A DNA stretch of 64,000 nt from contig CANTAL010000196.1 in NCBI GenBank assembly GCA_947650365.1, forward strand, positions 248,001-312,000. The letters are read 5' to 3'. Within the stretch, counting starts at the first letter, position 1, and each line of letters opens with the position of its first letter. Source of the stretch: Chamaelirium japonicum. Taxonomy: Eukaryota > Streptophyta > Magnoliopsida > Liliales > Melanthiaceae. The notes under the pieces are model-generated. The model was not told the DNA's origin, did no database searches, and worked only from the letters and a program-made list of their open reading frames with translations. A program made the translations under genes and the position numbers. Shown piece after piece: positions 25,983 through 42,207 of the stretch.

Positions 25983-28900
25983 GATCGTACGAACAAATTA
26001 GAATGGATCGTACGAACGAATTAGAATGGATCATATGAACGAATTAGAATGGATCATACGAATGAATTAGAATGGATAAATTCGTACGAATGAATTAGAA
26101 TGGATCGTACGAATGGATTAGAACGCATTGTCGAATGAATAAGAATGGATCGTACGAATGAATTAGAATGGATCGTGCGAATGAATTAGAATGGATTGTA
26201 CGAATCAATTAGAATGGATACATTCGTACGAATGGATTAAAATGGATCATACGAATGAATTAGAATGAATCGTACATTTGAATTAGATTGGATTATGCGA
26301 ATGAATTAGAATGGATACATTCATGCGAATGAGTTACAATGGATCATACGAATGAATTAGAATGGATCGTACGAATGAATTAGAATGGATCATACGAATG
26401 AATTAGAATGGATCGTGCGAATGAATTAGAATGGATTGTATGAATGAATTAGAATGCGAATGAATTAAAATGGATCGTACGAATGAATTAGAATGGATCG
26501 TGTCTAATTCATTCGTGCAATCCATTCTAATTCATTCGCACGAATGTATCCATTCTAGTTCATTCGTACGCTCCATTCTAATTTATTCGTACGCTCCATT
26601 GTTATTCATCGCACAAATGTATCCATTCTAATTCATTTGTACGATCCATTCTAATTCATTCGTACGATCCATTCTAATTCATTCGTACGATCCATTCTAA
26701 TTAATTCGCACGATCCATTCTAATTCATTCTCACGAATGTAACCTTTCTAATTCATTTGTATGATCCATTCTAATTCATTCGAACGATCCATTCTAATCC
26801 ATTCGTACGATCCATTCTAATCCATTCGTACAATCCATTCTAATTCATTCGTACGATCCATTCTAATTCATTCTCACAAATATAACCTTTCTAATTCATT
26901 TGTACGATCCATTCTAATTCATTCGTACGATCCATTCTATTCCATTCGTATGATCCATTCTAATTCATTCCTACGATCTATTCTAATTCATTCGCTCGAA
27001 TGTATCCATTCTAATTCATTCGTTCGATCCATTCTGATTCATTCGTATGATCCATTCAAATTCATTCGCATGATCTATTCTAATTCATTCGTAGGATCCA
27101 TTCTAATTCATTCGCACGAATGTAACCATTCTAATTCATTCGTACGATCCATTCTAATTCATTCGTACGATCTATTCTAATTCATTCGTACAATCCATTC
27201 TAATTCATTCGTACGATCTATTCTAATTCATTCGCACAATCCATTCTAATTCATTCGCACGAATGTATCCATTCTAATTCATTCGTACGATCCATTCTAA
27301 TTCATTCGTACGATCCATTCTAATTCATTTGCATGATCCATTCGTACGATCCATTCTAATCCATTCGTACGATCTATTCCAATTCATTCATACGATCCAT
27401 TCTAATTCGTTCGTATGATCCATTCAAATTCATTCGTATGATCCATTCAAACTCATTCGGTGGATCCATTCTAATTCATTCGTACAATCCATTCTAATTC
27501 ATTCGCACGATCCATTCTTATTTATTCGTACGATCCATTCTAATTCATTCGTACGATCCATTCTAATCCATTCGTACGATCCATTCTAATTCATTCGTAC
27601 GCTCCATTTTTATTCATTCGCACAATGCATTCGTACGATCCATTCTAATCCATTCGTACGATCCATTCTAATTCATTCGTATGATCCATTCTAACTCATT
27701 CGGTGGATCCATTCTAATTCATTCGTACGATCCATTCTAATTCATTCGCACAATCCATTCTAATTCATACGCACGATCCATTCTAATCCATTCGTGCGAT
27801 ACATTCTAATTCATTCGCACGAATGTAACCATTCTAATTCATTCGTACGATCCATTATAATTCATTCCTACGATCCATTCTAATTCATTCGCACGAATGT
27901 ATCCATTCTAATTCATTTGCACGATCCATTCTAATTCATTCCTACGATCCATTCTAATTCATTCGCACGAATGTATCCATTCTAATTCATTCGCACGATC
28001 CATTCTAATTCGTTCGTACGATCCATTCTAATTCATTCATAAGATCCATTCTAATTCATTCGTACGATCCATTCTAGTTCATTTGCACGATCTATTCTAA
28101 TTCATTCGCACTATCCATTCTAATTCATTCGTACGACTCATTCTAATTCATTCGTACGATCCATTCTAATTCATTTGTACAAATGTATCCATTCTAATTC
28201 ATTCGTACGATCCATTCTAATTCATTCATACGATCTATTCTAATTCATTCGCACGAATGTATCCATTCTAATTCATTCGCACAATCCAATCTAATACAAA
28301 CGTACGATCCATTCTAATTCATTCACATGATGTATTCTAATTTATCCGTACAATCCATTCCAATTCATTTGTACGATCCATTTTAATTCATTCGCATGAT
28401 CCATTCTAATTCATTCGTATGATAAATTCATATGACTGAATTAGAATGGATTGTACGAATGTAACCATTCTAATCCATTTGTACGATCCATTCTAATTCA
28501 TTCGCACGAATATAACCATTCTAATTCATTCGTACGATTTATTCTAATTCATTCGCACGATCCATTCTAATTCATTCGCATAAATATATCCATTCTAATT
28601 CATTCGTACGATCCATTCTAATTCATTCGCACAAATGTATCCATTCTAATTCATTCGTACGATCCATTCTTATTCATTCATACGATCCATTCTAATTCAA
28701 TTACACGATCCATTCTATTTCATTCGTACGATCCATTCTTATTCAATCGCACGATCCATTCTAATTCATTCATACGATCCATTCTAATTCAATCGCACGA
28801 TCCATTCTAATTCATTTGTACGAATGTATCCATTCAAATTCATTCGCACGATCCATTCTAATTCATTCGCACGATCCATTCTAATTCATTCGTATGATCC

Positions 28901-31900
28901 ATTCTAATTCTTTCCTACGATCTATTCTAATTCATTCACTCGAATGTATCCATTCTAATTCATTCGTACGATCCATTCTAATTCATTCGCACGATCCATT
29001 CTAATTTATTCGCACGAATGTATCCATTCTAATTCATTTGCACGATCCATTCTAATTCATTCCTATGATCCATTCTAATTCATTCGTACGATCCATTCTA
29101 ATTCATTCGCTCGAATATATCCATTCTAATTCATTCGTACGATCCATTCTAATTCGTTCATACGATCCATTCTAATTCATTCGCACGATCCATTCTAATT
29201 CATTTGTACGAATATATCCATTCTAATTCATTTGCATGAATATATCTATTCTAATTCATTTGTACGATCCATTATAATTCATTCATACGATCCATTCTAA
29301 TCCATTCGTACGATCCATTCTAATTCATTCGCTCGAATGTATCCATTCTAATTTATTCGTACGAATGAATTAGAATGGATCGTACGAATGAATTAAAATG
29401 GATCGTGCGAATGAATTAGAATGGATCATACAAATGAATTAGAATGGATCGTACGATTCATTCTAATTCATTCGTACGATCCATTCTAATGCATTCGTAC
29501 GATTCATTCTAATTCATTCGCACGATCCATTCTAATTCATTCGTATGATCCATTCTAATTTCTTTGCACGAATATACGATCCATTCTAATTTATTTGTAA
29601 GAATGTATCCATTCTAATTCATTCGTACAATCCATTCTAATTTATTCGTACAAATGTATCCATTCTAATTCATTCGTACGATCCATTCTAATTCATTCGT
29701 ACAATTCATTCTAATTCATTCGCACGATCCATTATAATTCAATCGTACGATCCATTATAATTCATTAGCACTAATGTATCCATTCTAATTCATTCGTACA
29801 ATCCATTCTAATTCATTCGCACGATCCATTCTAATTCATTCGTATGATCCATTCTAATTTATTCGTACGATCCATTCTAATTCATTCTCACGAATGTAAC
29901 CTTTCAATTTCATTTGCATGATCCATTCTAATTCATTCCTACGATCCATTCTAATTTATTCATACGATCTATTCTAATTCATTCGTACGATCCATTCTAA
30001 TTCATTCGTATGATTAATTCTAATTCATTCGTACAATCCATTCTAATTCATTCGTACCATCCATTCTAATTCATTCGTATGATCAATTCTAATTCATTCG
30101 TACAATCCATTCTAATTCATTCTAATTCATTCGTATGATCCATTCTTATTCATTCGCATGATCCATTCTAATTCATTCATACGATCCATTCTAATTCATT
30201 CGTACGATCCATTCTAATTCATTCGTACGATCCATTCTAATTCATTCCTATGATTCATTCTAATTCATTCGCTCGAATGTATCCATTCTAATTCATTCAT
30301 ACGATACATTCTAATTCATTCGTACGAATGTATCCATTCTAATTCGTTCATACGATCCATTCTAATTCGTTCGTTCGATCCCTTCTAATTCGTTCGTTCG
30401 ATCTATTCTAATTCATTCTCACGAATGTAACCTTTCTAATTTATTTGTATGATCCATTCTAATTCATTCGTACGATCCATTCTAATCCATTCGTACGATC
30501 CATTGTAATCCATTCGTACGATCTATTCTAATTCATTCGCACGAATGTAACCATTCTAATTCATTCGTACGATCCATTCTAATTCATTCCTACAATCCAT
30601 TCTAATTCATTCGCACGAATGTATCCATTCTAATTCATTTGCACGATCCATTCTAATTCATTCCTATGATCAATTCTAATTTATTCGTATGATCCATTCT
30701 AATTCATTCGCACGATCCATTCTAATTCATTCGTACGATCCATTCAAATTCATTCCTACGATCCATTCTAATTCATTCGTATGATCCATTCTAATTCATT
30801 CGTACGATCCATTCTAATTCTTTCGTACGATCAATTATAATTCATTCGCACGATCTATTCTAATTCATTCCTACAATCCATTCTAATTCATTCGTACGAT
30901 CCTTTCTACTTCATTCGTACGATCCATTCTAATCCATTCGTACGATCCATTCTAATCCATTCGTACGATCCATTCTAATTAATTCTCACAAATCTAACCT
31001 TTCTAATTCATTCGTACGATCAATTCTAATTCATTCGCACGAATGTATCCATTCTAATGCATTCGTACGATTTATTCTAATTCATTCACACGATCCATTC
31101 TAATTCATTCGTACGTTCCATTCTAATTCATTCGCACGATCCATTCTAATTCATTCGTACGATCCATTCTAATTCATTCGCACGAATGTAACCATTCTAA
31201 TTCATTCGTACGATCTATTCTAATTCATTCCTACGATCCATTCTAATTCACTCGCACGAATGTATCCATTCTAATTCATTCGCACGATCCATTCTAATTC
31301 ATTCGTATAAATGTATCCATTCTAATTCATTCGTACAATGCGTTCGTACGATCCATTCTAATGCATTCATTCGTACGAATGAATTAGAATGGTTACATTC
31401 GTGCGAATGAATTAGAATAGATCGTACGAATGAATTAGAATGGATCGTGCGAATGAATTTGAATGGAGCGTACGAATGAATTAAATGGAGCGTACGAATG
31501 AACTAGAATGGATATATTCGTGCGAATGAATTTGAATGGATCATATGAAAGAATTAGAATGGATCGTGCGAATGAATTAGAATGGATCGTGCGAATGAAT
31601 TAGAATGAATCGTACGAATGCATTAGAATGGATCGTACGAATGAATTAGAATGAATCGTATGATCCATTCTAATTCATTCGTCCGATCCATTCTAATTCA
31701 TTCGTACGAATGAATTTGAATGGATCATGCAAATGAATTTGAATGGATCGTACGAATGAATAAGAATATATCGTACGAATGAATTAGAATGGATCGTACG
31801 AATGAATTAGAAAGGTTATATTTGTGAGAATGAATTAGAATGGATCGTACGAATGAATTAGAATAGATCGTATGAATGAATTAGAATGGATCGTACGAAT

Positions 31901-34056
31901 GAATTAGAATGGATACATTTGTACGAATGAATTAGAATGGATCGTACGAATGAATTAGAATGGATCGTACGAATGAATTAGAATGGTTACATTCGTGCGA
32001 ATGAATTAGAATAGATCGGATGAATGAATTAGAATGGATCGTACGAATGAATTAGAATAGCTCATACGAATGAATTAGAATGAATAGTACGAATGAATTA
32101 GAATGGTTACATTCGTGCGAATGAATTAGAATAGATCATACGAATGAATTAGAATGGATTGAGCGAATGAATTAGAATGGAATGTAAGAATGAATTAGAA
32201 TGGATCGTACTAATGAATTAGAATGGATCCATTCGTACAAATGAATTAGAATGGATCGTACGAATGAATTAGAATGGATCGTACGAATGTAACCTTTCTA
32301 ATTCATTTGTATGATCCATTCTAATTCATTCGTACGATCCATTCTAATTCATTCCTACGTACGATCCATTCTAATCCATTCATACGATCCATTCTAATCC
32401 ATTCGTACGATCCATTCTAATTCATTCGTTCGAATGTATCCATTCTAATACATTCGTACGATCCATTCTAATTCGTTCGCACGATCTATTCTAATTCATT
32501 CGTATGATCCATTCTAATTCATTCCTACGATCTATTCTAATTCATTCGCTCAAATGTATCCATTCTAATTCATTCGTACGATCCATTCTTATTCATTCGT
32601 ACGATCCATTCTAATTCATTCGTACGATCCATTCAAATTCATTAGTACGATCCATTCTAATTCATTCGTACAATCCATTCAAATTCATTCGTACGATGCA
32701 ATCTAATTCATTCGCACAAATGTATCTATTCTAATTCATTCGTACAATGCGTTCTAATCCATTCGTATGATCCATTCTAATCCATTCATACGATCCATTC
32801 TAATTCATTCGCACGAATGTAACCATTCTAATTCATTCATATGATCCATTCTAATTCATTCGTACGATCCATTCTAATTCATTCGTATGATCCATTCTAA
32901 TTCATTCGTACGATCCCTTCTAATTCATTTGCATGAATGTATCCATTCTAATTTATTCGTACGATCCAGTCTAATTCTTTCGTACGATCCATTCTAATTC
33001 ATTCGCACGAATGTATCCATTCTAATTCATTCGCACGATCCATTCTAATTCAATCGTACGATCCGTTCTAATTCATTCGCACAAATGTATCCATTCTAAT
33101 TCATTCGTACGATCCATTCTAATTCATTCGCACGATCCATTCTAATTCATTCGTAAGGTCCATTCTAATTCATTCGCATGATCCATTCTAATTCATTCGT
33201 ACGATCCATTCTAATTCATTCGCACGAATGTATCCATTCTAATTCATTCGTACAATCCATTCTAATTCATTCGCATGATCCATTCTAATTCATTCGTATG
33301 ATCCATCCTAATTCATTCCTATGATCTATTCTAATTCATTCACTCGAATGTATCCATTCTAATTCATTCGTACGATCCATTCTAATCAATTCGTACGATC
33401 CATTCTAATCCATTCGTACGATCCATTCTAATCCATTCGTACGATCCATTCTAATTCATTCTCACAAATGTAACCTTTCTAATTCATTCGTACGATCCAT
33501 TCTAATTCATTCGCACGAATGTATCCATTCTAATGCATTCGTACGATTTATTCTAATTCATTCGCACGATCCATTCTAATTCATTCGTACGATCCATTCT
33601 AATTCATTCGCACGATCCATTCTAATTCATTCGTACGATCCATTCTAATTCATTCGTATGATCTATTCTAATACATTCGCACGAATGTAACCATTCTAAT
33701 TCATTCGTACGAATGAATGCATTAGAATGGTTTGTACGAACGCATTGTACGAATGAATTAGAATGGATACATTTGTACGAATGAATTAGAATAGATCGTG
33801 CGAATGAATTAGAATGGATACAATCGTGCGAATGAATTAGAATGGATCGGACGAATGAATTAGAATGGATCGTGCAAATGAATTAGAATGGATCATGCGA
33901 ATGAATTTGAATGGAGCGTACGAATGAATTAGAATGGAGCGTACGAATGAACTAGAATGGATAAATTCGTGCGAATGAATTAGAATGGATCATATGAAAG
34001 AATTAGAATGGATCGTGCGAATGAATTAGAATGGATCATGCAAATGAATTAGAATG
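25983..34056. repeat. 8-kb higher-order unit, copy B (8074 bp)
   Basis: Tracts: - to 26503, + 26504-28430, one - monomer 28431-28460, + to 29360, - 29361-29452, + 29453-31374, - 31375-31659, + 31660-31705, - 31706-32282, + 32283-33708, - 33709 to the end. The order is the same as in A, C and D. Compared with its siblings it lacks one 28-mer near 30120 (two TTCTAATTCAT words are adjacent there), lacks the repeated CGCACGAATGTATCC near 27965, and lacks one CATATG 23-mer near 31980. The junction to C is in frame with the monomer register. Confidence 0.93.
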
Positions 34057-37000
34057 GATCGTACGAACGAATTAGAATGGATCGTACGAACGAATTAGAA
34101 TGGATCATATGAACGAATTAGAATGGATCATACGAATGAATTAGAATGGATAAATTCGTACGAATGAATTAGAATGGATCGTACGAATGGATTAGAACGC
34201 ATTGTCGAATGAATAAGAATGGATCGTACGAATGAATTAGAATGGATCGTGCGAATGAATTAGAATGGATTGTACGAATCAATTAGAATGGATACATTCG
34301 TACGAATGGATTAGAATGGATTATACGAATGAATTAGAATGAATCGTACATTTGAATTAGATTGGATTATGCGAATGAATTAGAATGGATACATTCATGC
34401 GAATGAGTTACAATGGATCATACGAATGAATTAGAATGGATCGTACGAATGAATTAGAATGGATCATACGAATGAATTAGAATGGATCGTGCGAATGAAT
34501 TAGAATGGATTGTATGAATGAATTAGAATGCGAATGAATTAAAATGGATCGTACGAATGAATTAGAATGGATCGTGTCTAATTCATTCGTGCAATCCATT
34601 CTAATTCATTCGCACGAATGTATCCATTCTAGTTCATTCGTACGCTCCATTCTAATTTATTCGTACGCGCCATTGTTATTCATCGCACAAATGTATCCAT
34701 TCTAATTCATTTGTACGATCCATTCTAATTCATTCGTACGATCCATTCTAATTCATTCGTACGATCCATTCTAATTAATTCGCACGATCCATTCTAATTC
34801 ATTCTCACGAATGTAACCTTTCTAATTCATTTGTATGATCCATTCTAATTCATTCGAACGATCAATTCTAATCCATTCGTACGATCCATTCTAATCCATT
34901 CGTACAATCCATTCTAATTCATTCGTACGATCCATTCTAATTCATTCTCACAAATATAACCTTTCTAATTCATTTGTACGATCCATTCTAATTCATTCGT
35001 ACGATCCATTCTATTCCATTCGTATGATCCATTCTAATTCATTCCTACGATCTATTCTAATTCATTCGCTCGAATGTATCCATTCTAATTCATTCGTTCG
35101 ATCCATTCTGATTCATTCGTACGATCCGTTCAAATTCATTCGCATGATCTATTCTAATTCATTCGTAGGATCCATTCTAATTCATTCGCACGAATGTAAC
35201 CATTCTAATTCATTCGTACGATCCATTCTAATTCATTCGTACGATCTATTCTAATTCATTCGTACAATCCATTCTAATTCATTCGTACGATCCATTCTAA
35301 TTCATTCGCACAATCCATTCTAATTCATTCGCACGAATGTATCCATTCTAATTCATTCGTACGATCCATTCTAATTCATTCGCATGATCCATTCGTACGA
35401 TTCATTCTAATCCATTCGTACGATCCATTCTAATTCATTCATACGATCCATTCTAATTCGTTCGTACGATCCATTCTAATTCATTCGTACGATCTATTCT
35501 AATTCATTCGTACAATCCACTCTAACTCATTCGTACAATCCATTCTAATTCATTCGCACAATCCATTCTAATTCATTCGCACGAATGTATCCATTCTAAT
35601 TCATTCGTACGATCCATTCTAATTCATTCGTACGATCCATTCTAATTCATTTGCATGATCCATTCGTACGATCCATTCTAATCCATTCGTACGATCTATT
35701 CCAATTCATTCATACGATCCATTCTAATTCGTTCGTATGATCCATTCAAATTCATTCGTATGATCCATTCAAACTCATTCGGTGGATCCATTCTAATTCA
35801 TTCGTACAATCCATTCTAATTCATTCGCACGATCCATTCTTATTTATTCGTACGATCCATTCTAATTCATTCGTACGATCCATTCTAATCCATTCGTACG
35901 ATCCATTCTAATTCATTCGTACGCTCCATTTTTATTCATTCGCACAATGCATTCGTACGATCCATTCTAATCCATTCGTACGATCCATTCTAATTCATTC
36001 GTATGATCCATTCTAACTCATTCGGTGGATCCATTCTAATTCATTCGTACGATCCATTCTAATTCATTCGCACGATCCATTCTAATTCATTCGCACGATC
36101 CATTCTAATCCATTCGTGCGATACATTCTAATTCATTCGCACGAATGTAACCATTCTAATTCATTCGTACGATCCATTATAATTCATTCCTACGATCCAT
36201 TCTAATTCATTCGCACGAATGTATCCATTCTAATTCATTTGCACGATCCATTCTAATTCATTCCTACGATCCATTTTAATTCATTCGCACGAATGTATCC
36301 ATTCGCACGAATGTATCCATTCTAATTCATTCGCACGATCCATTCTAATTCGTTCGTACGATCCATTCTAATTCATTCATAAGATCCATTCTAATTCATT
36401 CGTACGATCCATTCTAGTTCATTTGCACGATCTATTCTAATTCATTCGCACTATCCATTCTAATTCATTCGTACGACTCATTCTAATTCATTCGTATGAT
36501 CCATTCTAATTCATTTGTACAAATGTATCCATTCTAATTCATTCGTACGATCCATTCTAATTCATTCATACGATCTATTCTAATTCATTCGCACGAATGT
36601 ATCCATTCTAATTCATTCGCACAATCCAATCTAATACAAACGTACGATCCATTCTAATTCATTCACATGATGTATTCTAATTTATCCGTACGATCCATTC
36701 CAATTCATTTGTACGATCCATTTTAATTCATTCGCATGATCCATTCTAATTCATTCGTATGATAAATTCATATGACTGAATTAGAATGGATTGTACGAAT
36801 GTAACCATTCTAATCCATTCGTACGATCCATTCTAATTCATTCGCACGAATATAACCATTCTAATTCATTCGTACGATTCATTCTAATTCATTCGCACGA
36901 TCCATTCTAATTCATTCGCATAAATATATCCATTCTAATTCATTCGTATGATCCATTCTAATTCATTCGCACAAATGTATCCATTCTAATTCATTCGTAC

Positions 37001-40000
37001 GATCCATTCTTATTCATTCATACGATCCATTCTAATTCAATTACACGATCCATTCTATTTCATTTGTACGATCCATTCTTATTCAATCGCACGATCCATT
37101 CTAATTCATTCATACGATCCATTCTAATTCAATCGCACGATCCATTCTAATTCATTTGTACGAATGTATCCATTCAAATTCATTCGCACGATCCATTCTA
37201 ATTCATTCGCACGATCCATTCTAATTCATTCGTATGATCCATTCTAATTCATTCCTACGATCTATTCTAATTCATTCACTCGAATGTATCCATTCTAATT
37301 CATTCGTACGATCCATTCTAATTCATTCGCACGATCCATTCTAATTTATTCGCACGAATGTATCCATTCTAATTCATTTGCACGATCCATTCTAATTCAT
37401 TCCTATGATCCATTCTAATTCAATCGTACGATCCATTCTAATTCATTCACTCGAATGTATCCATTCTAATTCATTCGTACGCCCATTCTAATTCGTTCAT
37501 ACGATCCATTCTAATTCATTCGCACGATCCATTCTAATTCATTTGTACGAATGTATCCATTCTAATTCATTTGCATGAATATATCTATTCTAATTCATTT
37601 GTACGATCCATTCTAATTCATTCATACGATCCATTCTAATCCATTCGTACGATCCATTCTAATTCATTCGCTCGAATGTATCCATTCTAATTTATTCATA
37701 CGAATGAATTAGAATGGATCGTACGAATGAATTAAAATGGATCGTGCGAATGAATTAGAATGGATCATACAAATGAATTAGAATGGATCGTACGATTCAT
37801 TCTAATTCATTCGTACGATCCATTCTAATGCATTCGTACGATTCATTCTAATTCATTCGCACGATCCATTCTAATTCATTCGTATGAAACATTCTAATTT
37901 CTTTGCACGAATATACGATCCATTCTAATTTATTTGTAAGAATGTATCCATTCTAATTCATTCGTACAATCCATTCTAATTTATTCGTACAAATGTATCC
38001 ATTCTAATTCATTCGTACGATCCATTCTAATTCATTCGTACAATTCATTCTAATTCATTCGCACGATCCATTATAATTCATTCGTACGATCCATTCTAAT
38101 TCATTAGCACTAATGTATCCATTCTAATTCATTCGTACAATCCATTCTAATTCATTCGCACGATCCATTCTAATTCATTCGTATGATCCATTCTAATTTA
38201 TTCGTACGATCCATTCTAATTCATTCTCACGAATGTAACCTTTCAATTTCATTTGCATGATCCATTCTAATTCATTCCTACGATCCATTCTAATTTATTC
38301 GTACGATCTATTCTAATTCATTCGTACGATCCATTCTAATTCATTCGTATGATCAATTCTAATTCGTTCGTACAATCCATTCTAATTCATTCGTACCATC
38401 CATTCTAATTCATTCGTATGATCAATTCTAATTCATTCGTACAATCCATTCTAATTCATTCGCTCGAATGTATCCATTCTAATTCATTCTAATTCATTCG
38501 TATGATCCATTCTTATTCATTCGCATGATCCATTCTAATTCATTCATACGATCCATTCTAATTCATTCGTACGATCCATTCTAATTCATTCGTACGATCC
38601 ATTCTAATTCATTCCTACGATTCATTCTAATTCATTCGCTCGAATGTATCCATTCTAATTCATTCGTACGATACATTCTAATTCATTCGTACGAATGTAT
38701 CCATTCTAATTCGTTCATACGATCCATTCTAATTCGTTCGTACGATCCATTCTAATTCATTCCTACAATCCATTCTAATTCATTCGCACGAATGTATCCA
38801 TTCTAATTCATTTGCACGATCCATTCTAATTCATTCCTATGATCCATTCTAATTTATTCGTACGATCCATTCTAATTCATTCGCATGATCCATTCTAATT
38901 CATTCGTACGATCCATTCAAATTCATTCCTACGATCCATTCTAATTCATTCGTATGATCCATTCTAATTCATTCGTACGATCCATTCTAATTCTTTCGTA
39001 CGATCAATTATAATTCATTCGCACGATCTATTCTAATTCATTCCTACAATCCATTCTAATTCATTCGTACGATCCTTTCTAATTCATTCGTACGATCCAT
39101 TCTAATCCATTCGTACGATCCATTCTAATCCATTCGTACGATCCATTCTAATTAATTCTCACAAATCTAACCTTTCTAATTCATTCGTACGATCCATTCT
39201 AATCATTCGCACGAATGTATCCATTCTAATGCATTCGTACGATATTTTCTAATTCATTCACACGATCCATTCTAATTCATTCGTACGATCCATTCTAATT
39301 CATTCGCACGATCCATTCTAATTCATTCGTACGATCCATTCTAATTCATTCGCACGAATGTAACCATTCTAATTCATTCGTACGATCTATTTTAATTCAT
39401 TCCTACGATCCATTCTAATTCACTCGCACGAATGTATCCATTCTAATTCATTCGCACGATCCATTCTAATTCATTCGTATAAATGTATCCATTCTAATTC
39501 ATTCGTACAATGCGTTCGTACGATCCATTCTAATGCATTCATTCGTACGAATGAATTAGAATGGTTACATTCGTGCGAATGAATTAGAATAGATCGTACG
39601 AATGAATTAGAATGGATCGTGCGAATGAATTTGAACGGAGCGTACGAATGAATTAAATGGAGCGTACGAATGAACTAGAATGGATACATTCGTGCGAATG
39701 AATTTGAATGGATCATATGAAAGAATTAGAATGGATCGTGCGAATGAATTAGAATGGATCGTGCGAATGAATTAGAATGAATCGTACGAATGCATTAGAA
39801 TGGATCGTACGAATGAATTAGAATGAATCGTACGATCCATTCTAATTCATTCGTCCGATCCATTCTAATTCATTCGTACGAATGAATTAGAATGGATCAT
39901 GCAAATGAATTTGAATGGATCGTACGAATGAATAAGAATATATCGTACGAATGAATTAGAATGGATCGTACGAATGAATTAGAAAGGTTATATTTGTGAG

Positions 40001-42207
40001 AATGAATTAGAATGGATCGTACGAATGAATTAGAATAGATCGTATAAATGAATTAGAATGGATCGTACGAATGAATTAGAATGGATACATTTGTACGAAT
40101 GAGTTAGAATGGATCGTACGAATGAATTAGAATGGATCGTACGAATGAATTAGAATGGATCATATGAATGAATTAGAATGGTTACATTCGTGCGAATGAA
40201 TTAGAATAGATCGTATGAATGAATTAGAATGGATCGTACGAATGAATTAGAATAGCTCATACGAATGAATTAGAATGAATAGTACGAATGAATTAGAATG
40301 GTTACATTCGTGCGAATGAATTAGAATAGATCATACGAATAAATTAGAATGGATTGAGCGAATGAATTAGAATGGAATGTAAGAATGAATTAGAATGGAT
40401 CGTACTAATGAATTAGAATGGATCCATTCGTACAAATGAGTTAGAATGGATCGTACGAATGAATTAGAATGGATCGTACGAATGTAACCTTTCTAATTCA
40501 TTTGTATGATCCATTCTAATTCATTCGTACGATCCATTCTAATTCATTCCTACGTACGATCCATTCTAATCCATTCATATGATCCATTCTAATCCATTCG
40601 TACGATCCATTCTAATTCATTCGTTCGAATATATCCATTCTAATACATTCGTACGATCCATTCTAATTCGTTCGCACGATCTATTCTAATTCATTCGTAT
40701 GATCCATTCTAATTCATTCCTACGATCTATTCTAATTCATTCGCTCAAATGTATCCATTCTAATTCATTCGTACGATCCATTCTTATTCGTTCGTACGAT
40801 CCATTCTAATTCATTCGTACGATCCATTCAAATTCATTAGTACGATCCATTCTAATTCATTCGTACAATCCATTCAAATTCATTCGTACGATGCAATCTA
40901 ATTCATTCGCACAAATGTATCTATTCTAATACATTCGTACAATGCGTTCTAATCCATTCGTATGATCCATTCTAATCCATTCGTACGATCCATTCTAATT
41001 CATTCGCACGAATGTAACCATTCTAATTCATTCATATGATCCATTCTAATTCATTCGTACGATCCATTCTAATTCATTCGTATGATCCATTCTAATTCAT
41101 TCGTACGATCCATTCTAATTCATTTGCATGAATGTATCCATTCTAATTTATTCGTACGATCCAGTCTAATTCTTTCGTACGATCCATTCTAATTCATTCG
41201 CACGAATGTATCCATTCTAATTCATTCGCACGATCCATTCTAATTCAATCGTATGATCCGTTCTAATTCATTCGCACAAATGTATCCATTCTAATTCATT
41301 CGTACGATCCATTCTAATTCATTCGCACGATCCATTCTAATTCATTCGTAAGGTCCATTCTAATTCATTCGCATGATCCATTCTAATTCATTCGTACGAT
41401 CCATTCTAATTTATTCGTACGATCCATTCTAATTCATTCGTATGATCCATTCTAATTCATTCGTACGATCCATTCTAATTTATTCGCATGATCCATTCTA
41501 ATTCATTCCTATGATCTATTCTAATTCATTCACTCGAATGTATCCATTCTAATTCATTCGTACGATCCATTCTAATCAATTCGTACGATCCATTCTAATC
41601 CATTCGTACGATCCATTCTAATCCATTCGTACGATCCATTCTAATTCATTCTCACAAATGTAACCTTTCTAATTCATTCGTACGATCCATTCTAATTCAT
41701 TCGCACGAATGTATCCATTCTAATGCATTCGTACGATTTATTCTAATTCATTCGCACGATCCATTCTAATTCATTCGTACGATCCATTCTAATTCATTCG
41801 CACGATCCGTTCTAATTCATTCGTACGATCCATTCTAATTCATTCGTATGATCTATTCTAATACATTCGCACGAATATAACCATTCTAATTCATTCGTAC
41901 GAATGAATGCATTAGAATGGTTTGTACGAACGCATTGTACGAATGAATTAGAATGGATACATTTGTACGAATGAATTAGAATGGATCGTGCGAATGAATT
42001 AGAATGGATACACTCGTGCGAATGAATTAGAATGGATCGGACGAATGAATTAGAATGGATCGTGCAAATGAATTAGAATGGATCATGCGAATGAATTTGA
42101 ATGGAGCGTACGAATGAATTAGAATGGAGCGTACGAATAAACTAGAATGGATAAATTCGTGCGAATGAATTAGAATGGATCATATGAAAGAATTAGAATG
42201 GATCGTG
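34057..42207. repeat. 8-kb higher-order unit, copy C (about 8.15 kb)
   Basis: Tracts: - to 34577, + 34578-36770, one - monomer 36771-36800, + to 37699, - 37700-37791, + 37792-39546, - 39547-39831, + 39832-39877, - 39878-40477, + 40478-41898, - 41899 onward. C has a private deletion of about 194 bp near 38746: B positions 30374-30567, present in A and D, are missing. It has extra 23-mers near 41400-41470. After CATATGAAAG (42181) it no longer returns to a unit start but continues into block T, as D also does. Confidence 0.92.
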
